Assembly: GCF_014196535.1 (NCBI RefSeq)
Contig: NZ_JACIDU010000005.1
Location: 142,225 to 206,224, forward strand
Source of the DNA: Allorhizobium borbori
GTDB lineage: Bacteria > Pseudomonadota > Alphaproteobacteria > Rhizobiales > Rhizobiaceae
Length of the DNA stretch: 64,000 nt
Reading direction: 5' to 3'
Below, in pieces: positions 1 through 7,442 of this stretch (within the stretch, counting starts at the first letter, position 1; each line of letters opens with the position of its first letter). The position numbers and the translations under genes were made by a program. Below the pieces are notes generated by a model. It did no database searches. It saw only the letters and a program-made list of their open reading frames with translations, and was not told the origin of the DNA.

Positions 1-445
1 TCATTTCCGCTGGCGGCTTCCAGCGCGGCCATTTCTGACGCCATTGGATCACACCTTCGCCTTCCCAGGCAAAGCCGGCGCGGCCGAGGCCCACGCCGTA
101 GCGCATGGCCGTGCCGCCCGGTTCGATGACGTAGAGGAACTTGGAGGGTGTATCAACGACGATGGTCCCAGCAGGCTCGCCTGTCGTGTTTTCGACTCGC
201 TGCCGGTAGAACTTGGGATCGATCTGCTTGAAGGGAACGGCTGGCAGCTGATGGCCCTCGTCCTCCAGCGCGGCATAGCGCAAGGCCATTTCGGCTTCGC
301 TCGGCGGACCGAGCGGGCGGCGGGCGACCAGAGGCGTTGGCGCGTTTTGGCTCGCCGTCGTGGTACATCCTGCCAGCGCCGCCGTCAGGGACACGGCCCC
401 GATCAGCAGGCCGCGGCGACCGATGTGAGTTTGTTCAAGCTTCAT
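1..445 (-). CDS. L,D-transpeptidase (ErfK/YbiS/YcfS type), N-terminal part, cut by window edge
   Basis: The frame opens at an ATG at 445 and stays open to base 1, so only the first 148 residues are seen. The start reads MKLEQTHIGRRGLLIGAVSL, a twin-arginine-like export signal that ends in a lipobox-like ALAGC. The region after it (EDEGHQLPAVPFKQIDPKFY, then an FLYVVEPGGTAMRYGVGLG segment) is the usual start of the YkuD catalytic domain in alphaproteobacterial periplasmic L,D-transpeptidases, which cross-link peptidoglycan or attach proteins to it. The His/Cys catalytic motif would lie beyond the edge. Its ATG overlaps the stop of the EptA-like gene in an ATGA junction, so it is the last visible gene of a minus-strand operon. 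Confidence 0.85.
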   Translation of the reverse strand, partial: MKLEQTHIGRRGLLIGAVSLTAALAGCTTTASQNAPTPLVARRPLGPPSEAEMALRYAALEDEGHQLPAVPFKQIDPKFYRQRVENTTGEPAGTIVVDTPSKFLYVIEPGGTAMRYGVGLGRAGFAWEGEGVIQWRQKWPRWKPPAEM

Positions 446-2100
446 GTTTTGTCCCCGTCATTGGCACTGTCGACTGATTTAGGAATAGGTTTTGGGCCGC
501 TCCGGCAGGCGGCGAACATGTCCAGCCCGGCGTTATAAACGCTCGTCGAAACGTTCATCATGCCGAGCAGGCTGGAAAAAAGGTTATCGTGGGACAGTTC
601 TTTCGAACGTTCCTGCCGCAGACAGGCGGTATCGACGCCCATGCCGCTGGCGAAATCCGGATCGAGCCAGGTGAGCATCGGAACACGGGTCTGTTCATCC
701 GGCGCCATGAAATACGGCGTTCCATGGAGATAAAGACCGTTTTCGCCGAGCGATTCACCGTGGTCGGAAACGTAGAGCATGCCCGTGGCCAGCCTGTCGC
801 GCTTTGCCTTCAGGCGATCGATGATCCCGGAGAGGATGTAATCCGTATAAAGAATGGCATTGTCGTAGGCGTTGACGATTTCCTGATCCTGACATTTCGA
901 AAGCTCTGTCGTCGTGCATTCGGGCAGGAACTTGCGGAATTGCGCGGGGTATCGCTTGTAATAGGCCGGCCCGTGATTGCCGAGTTGGTGAAAGACCAGA
1001 ACGCTGTCTTCCTTCACGGAGTTCAGCCATTCATCGATCTTTTCAAAGGCGATTTCATCGTCACAGGTGCCGTCTTCGCAAAAGCGCGGATCGGTGGAAT
1101 TGTAGATGTCGATGAAGCGCACCCGGTCCGCGACGCCCTTGCTGCCGGTGTTGTTCTCCAGCCACGTCACGTCAAGTCCTGCCCGCTGGAGCACATCGAC
1201 GACGGTTTCACGCGCCATTCCCGCCTCGCGGGTATAGCCCGAGCGCTTGAGATCGGAAAACATGCAGGGCAGGGAGACAACGGTTGCCGTACCGCAACTG
1301 GAAACATTCGGAAAATAGATGACGTCCTGTTGTTTCAAGAGCGGATTGGTTTCCCGTGCGTAGCCGCCAAGCGAGAAGCTCGCGCCTCTGGCGGTCTCGC
1401 CGACGACGATGATCGCGACGCGCGGTTTGGTTTGCCCGTTTGCGGCTGTGCTCACGCTCGCATCGGTGCCCAACGGTTTGGCGACGATACGGGCTTCATT
1501 GCCGCTTGCGAGCGCGACCTTGATCGTGCTCACCAACGGCGTGACGGGGTTGAGCGTCTTCACCAGATCGCGGTTGTTGCGCACGATGGCCGAAAACGGC
1601 TTGTAGTAGATCCCCGCGACAAGAACGGCCGTCACGAGGCAGCCGAACACAATCCCCGCGTTCCAGGCCGCCGTCCGGCGTGCCGAGGGGAAGCGAACGC
1701 GAAGCCGGGCGATCAGGAGGCATGGCAGCAGCACGCCGAGCACAATCCGCCACACGAACCCCGCCGTCAGCAGATCGCCTGCCTCGTCGGGGGTCGTTTC
1801 GATCACGTTTCGCACCATTTCGGTGTCGATCAGGACGCCGAGCGAGTCGATGAACCAGGAGGCTCCTCCCGCAATGGCGATCAGAAGGAAAAGCACGGGC
1901 TTGAAGACCGGCCTGAACGCGGCGATGGACGTTATGGCCGTGAGAAGGGCCAGAACGCCGAGCGCGAGCGCGATCAGCGGACCGGGCGCGCCGGAAAGGT
2001 AAAGGCTGGCTTTGGTCCAGAAGGTCTTGTTCGCAAAGACAAGCAGATAAAGCGCCGTAAGGAACGACAGCAACCGCCAATCGATTTGCCATCGGGGCAT
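442..2100 (-). CDS. eptA: EptA-type phosphoethanolamine-lipid A transferase
   Basis: This is an inner-membrane enzyme that moves phosphoethanolamine from phosphatidylethanolamine to lipid A, with the catalytic domain in the periplasm. About 552 residues are encoded. The N-terminal third holds several hydrophobic segments, beginning MPRWQIDWRLLSFLTALYLL. The sulfatase-like domain carries the family nucleophile motif GETARGASFSLGGY (Thr about residue 236), a CGTATVVSLPCMF segment and a metal-binding SDHGESLGENG. I chose the ATG at 2100 because a TAAGG precedes it and typical family members begin here. An in-frame ATG at 2151 would add 17 residues without a good ribosome site. Its stop overlaps the start of the following L,D-transpeptidase. 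In this family the product usually lowers envelope negative charge and reduces binding of cationic peptides. Whether this copy does so is inferred. Confidence 0.88.
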   Translation of the reverse strand: MPRWQIDWRLLSFLTALYLLVFANKTFWTKASLYLSGAPGPLIALALGVLALLTAITSIAAFRPVFKPVLFLLIAIAGGASWFIDSLGVLIDTEMVRNVIETTPDEAGDLLTAGFVWRIVLGVLLPCLLIARLRVRFPSARRTAAWNAGIVFGCLVTAVLVAGIYYKPFSAIVRNNRDLVKTLNPVTPLVSTIKVALASGNEARIVAKPLGTDASVSTAANGQTKPRVAIIVVGETARGASFSLGGYARETNPLLKQQDVIYFPNVSSCGTATVVSLPCMFSDLKRSGYTREAGMARETVVDVLQRAGLDVTWLENNTGSKGVADRVRFIDIYNSTDPRFCEDGTCDDEIAFEKIDEWLNSVKEDSVLVFHQLGNHGPAYYKRYPAQFRKFLPECTTTELSKCQDQEIVNAYDNAILYTDYILSGIIDRLKAKRDRLATGMLYVSDHGESLGENGLYLHGTPYFMAPDEQTRVPMLTWLDPDFASGMGVDTACLRQERSKELSHDNLFSSLLGMMNVSTSVYNAGLDMFAACRSGPKPIPKSVDSANDGDKT

Positions 2101-2188
2101 CGCCTTAAACAGCACGCATCGCTCCCCTGTCGCCGGGCACCGGGACGTCATCGGTTGTTATGGAGGGCTTCATCATTCGTGACCCGTT

Positions 2189-3268
2189 TCAGTCTTTGAC
2201 GGCTTCTCTGGGTTTCCAGTTCCGGGGCGCGCTGTAGGGATCCGCCAGCGCGGCCTCGGGCCGGCTGACCGGATAGGAAATGCCTGAAACGCTCTTGGCC
2301 ATCTTCGTCGCGCCCTGATTCTTCAAGATGGAGCGAAAGCTCGGGTGCATGCCGCCATCCACGTAGGACAAGGCCGCCACGGACCGGCTTTCGGACGACG
2401 CCTCGTCCACTTTCCGTCGCTCCGCCTCAAGCTGCGCAACGAGGGCGGGTGCGTTCTGGGTCGTGCCCGGTGGGCAGGCCGCCAGCGGGCTCGCCGGTTC
2501 GTTTCCCTGAAAATCCATGTTGAAGACATAACGACGGCCGCAGGCGGAGACCTTCGGCTGGCGGCGGGTCAGCGCGAAAAGATCATAGCCTTCCTTGAGC
2601 GTGCGCCAGAACGGCATATTGGGATCGTCCCGATGCTGGGCCATGTTTTTCGCGGTCATGCGAAAGGGAAAAGCCTGCACCTGAAAGCGTTCCTGTCCCC
2701 CTTTGAGGGCCGCCTGAACGATCGCGTAGATCTCGCCAACCCCCTGGTCGGTCATCGCATAGCAGCCCGAGGACGAGCAGGCGCCGTGCACCATCAGCGC
2801 ATCGCCCGTGTAGCCGAGCGCGGATTCCAGCCGGTTGGGATAGCCGAGATTGAAGGAGACATAATATTGCGACTTCGGATTCAGCATGCCCGCCGAGACA
2901 TGGTAGAAACCTTCGGGCGCCTGACGGTCGCCGTCGCTGGTTTTCGGCCCGAGCTTCCCGGACCAGCGGCACATCGGATAGGTCTTGAACAGAGCGTAGT
3001 TGCCGGTTTTGTCCACTTTCCAGACTTCCAGCTCGCTTTCCTGCTTGAATATGCGCACAAGCACCGGCGCGTCCGGTGTCATCGCTTTTTTCGCCATCTC
3101 CGCCGTGACAGCCGACGAAAGCTTGGGAGGCTCGCTGGACACGTCTGACAGCATCATGTCGCTGGCCACGCACCCTGTCAGCAGCATGCAGACGGCCATG
3201 GTCATCACCGGCGCAAGAAGCCGGCGCACCCGAAGAGACTGTCTGTTCAAAAAGGACGACGCGATCAT
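2189..3268 (-). CDS. YafK-like murein L,D-transpeptidase lipoprotein
   Basis: A 359-residue exported protein. It has a basic then hydrophobic N-terminus ending in LLTGC, a lipobox with Cys33, so it is probably a lipoprotein. The YkuD-type active site HGACSSSGCYAM spans about residues 161-172, with the expected His and the nucleophile Cys169. The preceding PEGFYHVSAGMLNPKSQYYV matches YafK/DpaA-like proteins, which act on links between peptidoglycan and lipoproteins. The C-terminal 100 residues are low in recognisable motifs. It lies 9 bases after the PpiC-like gene and 88 bases before eptA on the same strand. The specific role (making or cleaving links) cannot be told from sequence. Confidence 0.85.
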   Translation of the reverse strand: MIASSFLNRQSLRVRRLLAPVMTMAVCMLLTGCVASDMMLSDVSSEPPKLSSAVTAEMAKKAMTPDAPVLVRIFKQESELEVWKVDKTGNYALFKTYPMCRWSGKLGPKTSDGDRQAPEGFYHVSAGMLNPKSQYYVSFNLGYPNRLESALGYTGDALMVHGACSSSGCYAMTDQGVGEIYAIVQAALKGGQERFQVQAFPFRMTAKNMAQHRDDPNMPFWRTLKEGYDLFALTRRQPKVSACGRRYVFNMDFQGNEPASPLAACPPGTTQNAPALVAQLEAERRKVDEASSESRSVAALSYVDGGMHPSFRSILKNQGATKMAKSVSGISYPVSRPEAALADPYSAPRNWKPREAVKD

Positions 3269-3277
3269 GCGACCTGC

Positions 3278-4144
3278 TTATTCCTGGCCATTGCCATCGT
3301 GGTTGTGGCCGTCGCCGCTATCGGCTGGCATCGGCACATCCGGCACGAGCTTTTCGATTTTCGCCGAGGTGCGAAGGCGGGCAACAATGCTTTGAATCGC
3401 AGCCGATTCGAGCGACTGTCTGATCCGCGGCGCCAGTTCCTCGAACGACGGAGGCGGGGCGTTGCGGACTTCATCCAGGCGAACGACATGGAAGCCGAAC
3501 GGCGTCTGGATCGGCGCCTTGGCCACTTCGCCCGGTTTCATGCCCGCAACGGCGGATGCTATTTCCGCCGGCAATGCCTCTTTCTTGAGAAAACTAAGGC
3601 TGCCGCCTTCGCGCCCCGAGACGGTATCGGCCGAGGACTCCTTCGCCAGTGTTTCGAAAGCCTGGCCGGACGCCAGGGCGGTGCTCACCTTGTCAGCCTC
3701 TTCGCGGGTTTTCAGGAGGATATGGCTCAGCCGGATTTCCTGGACGGGCGCGATGGCCTTGACCTGCTTGTCGTAGAAGGCGCGAACGCTTTCATCCGTA
3801 ACGGCCTTGTCGACCTCCTGGGAAAGATACGCCGACCGCAGGGCCTGCTCGGCCAGAAAATTCAGTTGCCGCTGATAGTCCGCCTGTTTCTCGATGCCTT
3901 GGCGGCGCGCTTCGGCAGCGAGGAGCTTGATGTCGATCATGGCATCGACCATCGCCGAGGTCCGTGCTGCGGTGGGGGCGTCGGGCGAAGGGTTGCCGAA
4001 GAAGGCTGCCGCGAAGGCCACGTCGGAGGTGGTGATCTCGACGCCGTTTACCCGGGCAGCAATTGGGCCTGCCGCCTCCTGAGCAGATGCCGCGGTTGCT
4101 GCGATGCAGATGACCCCAACGCTGAAGAGTGCCTTGCTGATCAT
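3278..4144 (-). CDS. periplasmic PpiC/parvulin-type peptidyl-prolyl isomerase
   Basis: A 288-residue protein with a cleavable signal peptide (MISKALFSVGVICIAATAAS, then AQEAAG). An N-terminal SurA-like helical chaperone segment runs to about residue 130, followed by one parvulin domain (about 133-232) containing EIRLSHILLKTREEAD, GREGGSLSFLKKEALP and TPFGFHVVRLDEVR. Such proteins speed proline isomerisation and act as folding helpers for exported or outer-membrane proteins. A short His/Asp tail (DSGDGHNHDG) ends the protein and might bind a metal. The start codon overlaps the stop of the upstream DsbA-like gene (ATGA), so the two are translationally coupled. Confidence 0.88.
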   Translation of the reverse strand: MISKALFSVGVICIAATAASAQEAAGPIAARVNGVEITTSDVAFAAAFFGNPSPDAPTAARTSAMVDAMIDIKLLAAEARRQGIEKQADYQRQLNFLAEQALRSAYLSQEVDKAVTDESVRAFYDKQVKAIAPVQEIRLSHILLKTREEADKVSTALASGQAFETLAKESSADTVSGREGGSLSFLKKEALPAEIASAVAGMKPGEVAKAPIQTPFGFHVVRLDEVRNAPPPSFEELAPRIRQSLESAAIQSIVARLRTSAKIEKLVPDVPMPADSGDGHNHDGNGQE

Positions 4145-4776
4145 TTTCCGGCCTCCGCCAGAAGGGGTGCCAGAATGGATCGGAATTTTTCCAGAGGGAT
4201 GACACCCTCGTACTTGACGCCATTCACGAAGAAGGTCGGCGTCGAACTGACACCCAGTTCACGGCCCGTCGCCGCAACCTTGTTGATCTTGTCCAGAAGC
4301 GCCTGATCAGAAAGACAGGTTTCCATGGTCGCCTTGTCGAGGCCGGTCAGGGAGAGCGCGGAGAGGAAGCCCTGGGTTCCATCCGCCGCGCGCGCCCAAA
4401 CGGACTGGCTGCGAAACAGAAGGTCCACTGTTGCATACCACTTGTCGTCACCCATGCACCGGGCCAGCATGAAGGCCGCTGTCGCACGCGGGTCGAACGG
4501 GAATTCGCGAATGATGAAGCGGACCTTGCCGGTATCGACGAACTCCTTCTTGACGTCCGGCCAGACATTCAGATGAAAATTCGCGCAGTGGCCGCAGGTC
4601 ATCGAGGCGTATTCAACCACCGTCACCGGAGCGTCGGCCGCACCGAAGACCTGTTCGGTCAGTGGTCCCGGATTTGTCAGGGCAGGGGGAATCTCGGCAG
4701 CCTTGGCCGGCCCGCCCAGAATCCACAATGCGCCAATACCCGTGGCGGCTCCCATTACGATCTGTCTGCGCTGCAT
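4141..4776 (-). CDS. DsbA-family thiol-disulfide oxidoreductase
   Basis: A 211-residue exported thioredoxin-fold protein. The N-terminus MQRRQIVMGAATGIGALWIL has paired arginines before a hydrophobic stretch, which resembles a Tat signal. The active site is CGHC at residues 61-64 (in VEYASMTCGHCANFH), followed by the helical insertion and a cis-Pro loop, GVSSTPTFFVNG. This layout matches the BdbD/DsbA-like proteins of alphaproteobacteria that form disulfides in periplasmic proteins. The ATG at 4776 has a good AGGAGA site; an upstream in-frame ATG at 4794 lacks one. It is the first gene of the minus-strand envelope operon. Confidence 0.88.
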   Translation of the reverse strand: MQRRQIVMGAATGIGALWILGGPAKAAEIPPALTNPGPLTEQVFGAADAPVTVVEYASMTCGHCANFHLNVWPDVKKEFVDTGKVRFIIREFPFDPRATAAFMLARCMGDDKWYATVDLLFRSQSVWARAADGTQGFLSALSLTGLDKATMETCLSDQALLDKINKVAATGRELGVSSTPTFFVNGVKYEGVIPLEKFRSILAPLLAEAGK

Positions 4777-4937
4777 AGTCTCTCCTGCCTGCAAATCGCG
4801 GCGACCTTAAAAGCTCTAGCCACTTGAGCTGCAAGAGAGGTGGCGCGAAAAAAAATCACATTGCGTTGAACGCCCTACAATAAATCTTGTGTTCCTTTTT
4901 TGACTCGCGATGACATAACGTCGGAGCAGGAGGTGCC

Positions 4938-5144
4938 ATGTTTTCTTTTTTCAAAAAGATCCTTGCCTTCGGTTTTTTCTCATTTAGTGGCGGTAGCTTC
5001 GTATGGCTTATATTTGTCGGGCTGTGTTGGGTTGTTGGCCATAGCGATCTGGAGGCTCTCACAATGCCCGTTGCTACGCTTGTTCTGGGCATTGCCATTG
5101 GCGCAGAAGGTGTTTTTTCTTTTTTCCCGTCGAGGCGCCGTTAA
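4938..5144 (+). CDS. small two-span membrane protein, unknown function
   Basis: Sixty-eight residues preceded by a strong GGAGCAGGAGGTGCC ribosome site, which is the main reason to accept it. It begins MFSFFKKILAFGFFSFSGGS and has two hydrophobic segments (about 8-34 and 44-60), ending in a basic FPSRRR tail. It stands alone on the plus strand between the DsbA-led operon and the convergent PCuAC-like gene, whose stop overlaps its own by 4 bases. I do not recognise the family. Confidence 0.6.
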   Translation: MFSFFKKILAFGFFSFSGGSFVWLIFVGLCWVVGHSDLEALTMPVATLVLGIAIGAEGVFSFFPSRRR

Positions 5145-5716
5145 CCCGGCTCTTTCTGTTTGGGACCGCTAGTCATAAAGTCCCCTATTCCATGATGATG
5201 TGGAATTGGCGCAAGATCAGGTGTTGTTTTATTTAAGGGCACCTTAATTGTGACGTCGTTGCTGAATTGAATATTAGCGACTGTCTTGCTGGCAGGGGAG
5301 TCGGTGCTAGCGCGCAGAAAAAAGGTGTCTGGCCCCATAAATAGTTCGGTGCGTTTCGGAATTCCGATGTACGCTTGTTGCAACGCCATTGCCTGGTAGC
5401 CTGAAAAGTCGGCGGTTCGGCGAATAACAGTCATGTCCCGATATCCGGGAATGACTACGTTTTTGATGCGTGCGTCGTTTGCGAGCGCATTGTAGATCGT
5501 CAGGTAAATATCGACTTGGTTCTTCCCTGCAACTGGGACGAATTGAGCGTGTTCGACGGTGATGCCCTGCGGATCTGGGGCGTGGCTTGCGTTGTTCGCC
5601 TTTGCTTGACCAGAAACAAGAAGCAGGACGAGGCCAAGCGTCGCCGTTGTCGAGTGTCGAGCCGGCGCTTCCATGGCGGCCCGGTTAACCGTCTTTTTGT
5701 GGCAGTTCATTTTCAT
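5141..5716 (-). CDS. PCuAC-like periplasmic protein with degenerate metal ligands
   Basis: A 191-residue exported protein. The ATG at 5716 follows AAGGAGATCCGC; the longer reading from 5758 lacks such a site. After a basic, hydrophobic signal region ending in GQAKA, the body resembles the DUF461/PCuAC beta-sandwich (VDIYLTIYNALANDARIKNV, then FSGYQAMALQQAYIGIPKRT). However, the copper-binding His-Met pattern is missing: where HxM is expected it reads FFLRA. Two short His runs near the C-terminus (PIPHHHGIGD) could bind metal instead. The assignment rests on fold-like pattern only. It could be a chaperone relative with another ligand or role. Confidence 0.55.
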   Translation of the reverse strand: MKMNCHKKTVNRAAMEAPARHSTTATLGLVLLLVSGQAKANNASHAPDPQGITVEHAQFVPVAGKNQVDIYLTIYNALANDARIKNVVIPGYRDMTVIRRTADFSGYQAMALQQAYIGIPKRTELFMGPDTFFLRASTDSPASKTVANIQFSNDVTIKVPLNKTTPDLAPIPHHHGIGDFMTSGPKQKEPG

Positions 5717-5846
5717 GCGGATCTCCTTGAAACTGCCCGCTTTTACCACGCCACCCATTTGTGTCGGTTCATATGCCCGTGAAGAAAGACAGGAAAGTGG
5801 TCCACTTCGCAGGATGTTTGCCTGAAGATTGGCGCATGTGGCCAGA

Positions 5847-7163
5847 TTAGTTCAGAAGCCTGATGCTGGCAGGGCTACGCGTTTCACCCTCAGCAGATAG
5901 AGAGAGCTTCGCCGCTACAGGTCGGGTGAAATTCTTTGCCAGCACATGGACTGTTTTGTGGGTGTTCAAAAATCGGCCCGTGTCCTCGATCTGGTCCTGC
6001 CGGTTGAACGCCCATTCGGTGCTGCCCTCCTCAAGGGCAGGGGAATTTACGAAGCCAGGCCCGTTGCCATCATCGATCTCACTAGAGGCTGTTCCTTGCG
6101 CAGTGGCGCTTTCGCCTGATGGAAGGGCTATTCTGCCTCCTGATTGTGCGCCAGTCGATGCGGGATGTGGCGAAAGAAATACATCCGATGTCGAGCCGAT
6201 GGCCTTAGCAGGCGTAAGCAAGGCAACATCGACAGGCGCTTGCCTGCCTTCATCGAATTGTGCCCTCGACAAGAGCCGAGGGACTGGGATTGTCGCAAGA
6301 ACGGCCGGTTTCTCAGTCGAGGGGCGTGTCGCATCGCTTGTAAGGATGGTCGAGATCGCTTGCTCCGCTGGCTTTTCGGTTTTTGGCAACATCGCCGTCA
6401 GAACGGGCGAAGCCTCTCGTTCCGCGCTACCCTTGGCGGAGAATTTTCCAGCGATCAGCGTTCCTCCGGGGGCGATGCGCTGACGGTATTCTGCAACCGC
6501 CTGTTCATAGCCGGGCAAGGGTCTGCCATCGGCGGGAATGTGAAGCGTTTTGCCATCGGGGAAAAGCCGGACGAGTTCCTGACGGCTCATGCGCGGCCAG
6601 GCCCGAACGCGCGCCACGTCGAGATGAACGAACGGCGAGCCTGAGGTTGGGTAGTAACCCACTCCGCCAACCTGAAACTTCATCGCCGTTTCGCGAAGCG
6701 TCTTCAGCGGAACACCCGGGATGAAGAAGTCCATGGCTTTGCCAAGTCGGTGCTGGCTGGTCTTGGCCACGCCCCGTGTCGTGCTGCGCAGCATTTCGTT
6801 CGTTTCGGGCGATCGGTAGGCGGACACGACGTTGATGTAGCCTGTTGCGCCCACGCTTCTGTAGACCTCCCATACGAGATCAAAAAGCATGGGGTCTATC
6901 TCTGTCGGTTCGTTGCGACGCCAGTCCCGCAATACGCGGTTCAACGATTGCAAACCCTTCGGGTCATAGCGACCGTTTCGCTTGAATACGATTTCCGCCT
7001 TTTCGCCCGTATGAATGAACTGGATTTTCAGGCTGCGTGTGTCCGGGGAGGCTGCTGTTGCAAGAGTGCTAAGTGATAGAAAACCCAGACAAAGCGCTGC
7101 CGCGTGAACGAGCCTGTGCTTGATGCGCAACGGCTTGGATCCTGTTTTGTCTGAAGACGACAT
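5847..7163 (-). CDS. DUF882/MepK-type murein endopeptidase (M15 fold)
   Basis: A 438-residue exported protein. The signal region (HRLVHAAALCLGFLSLSTLA) is followed by a DUF882 domain at about residues 45-215. The zinc-peptidase motif is SQHRLGKAMDF with a later FVHLDVARVRAW, the same metal pattern as the YcbK/MepK peptidases that cut cross-links between meso-diaminopimelate residues, which L,D-transpeptidases make. The remaining 220 residues are Ser/Thr/Pro/Ala-rich, low in motifs and probably a linker or wall-binding region. The ATG at 7163 is preferred over a TTG at 7169. The two L,D-transpeptidase genes nearby make a link to 3-3 cross-link turnover plausible. Confidence 0.8.
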   Translation of the reverse strand: MSSSDKTGSKPLRIKHRLVHAAALCLGFLSLSTLATAASPDTRSLKIQFIHTGEKAEIVFKRNGRYDPKGLQSLNRVLRDWRRNEPTEIDPMLFDLVWEVYRSVGATGYINVVSAYRSPETNEMLRSTTRGVAKTSQHRLGKAMDFFIPGVPLKTLRETAMKFQVGGVGYYPTSGSPFVHLDVARVRAWPRMSRQELVRLFPDGKTLHIPADGRPLPGYEQAVAEYRQRIAPGGTLIAGKFSAKGSAEREASPVLTAMLPKTEKPAEQAISTILTSDATRPSTEKPAVLATIPVPRLLSRAQFDEGRQAPVDVALLTPAKAIGSTSDVFLSPHPASTGAQSGGRIALPSGESATAQGTASSEIDDGNGPGFVNSPALEEGSTEWAFNRQDQIEDTGRFLNTHKTVHVLAKNFTRPVAAKLSLSAEGETRSPASIRLLN

Positions 7164-7386
7164 ACGCAAACTCTTGAAATCCGTGGGTTCAACATCCTGC
7201 CGACGTGACGTTTGGGAAGCTAAGTAAGGCTATCACGCGGTCCGTAACGGTGCTTCGGGAACCGATAGAAGCGCCGTTATGATTAACGAACTCTAAGCAA
7301 GCATCGTTTCCAGATGATTAACTGCGCGGGATCGGTACCGCTGCATTGCGCACTTTTACCTGCAAGCCCATCTCCAAATTTTCTGC

Positions 7387-7417
7387 TTGCACCTCTAGTG
7401 ACTGGAGGTTCTAGGGT
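7387..7417 (+). promoter_or_regulatory. MerR-family (ZntR/PbrR-type) promoter and operator
   Basis: A TTGCAC -35 box (7387-7392) and a TAGGGT -10 box (7412-7417) are separated by 19 bases, the over-long spacer typical of MerR-regulated promoters. The spacer holds a near-perfect dyad at 7391-7409 (ACCTCTAGT-G-ACTGGAGGT, one mismatch). This matches the layout of zntA, pbrA and merT promoters. It lies 26 bases before the ATPase start at 7443, and so inside the longer open frame from 7314, which argues against that longer start. No MerR-family gene is in the window. Confidence 0.85.
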
Positions 7418-7442
7418 GGCGCTAATTGATAAGGATCACGTC

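Noticed and set aside
589-2199. 536-codon plus-strand open frame opposite eptA
   Set aside because: It is the complement of a GC-rich gene with clear EptA motifs; its translation is Arg/Asp-rich with no domain and no ribosome site.
7314-7442. Longer N-terminus for the P-type ATPase from 7314
   Set aside because: The extra codons overlap the MerR-type promoter, and the ATG at 7443 has a proper ribosome site and starts the HMA domain.
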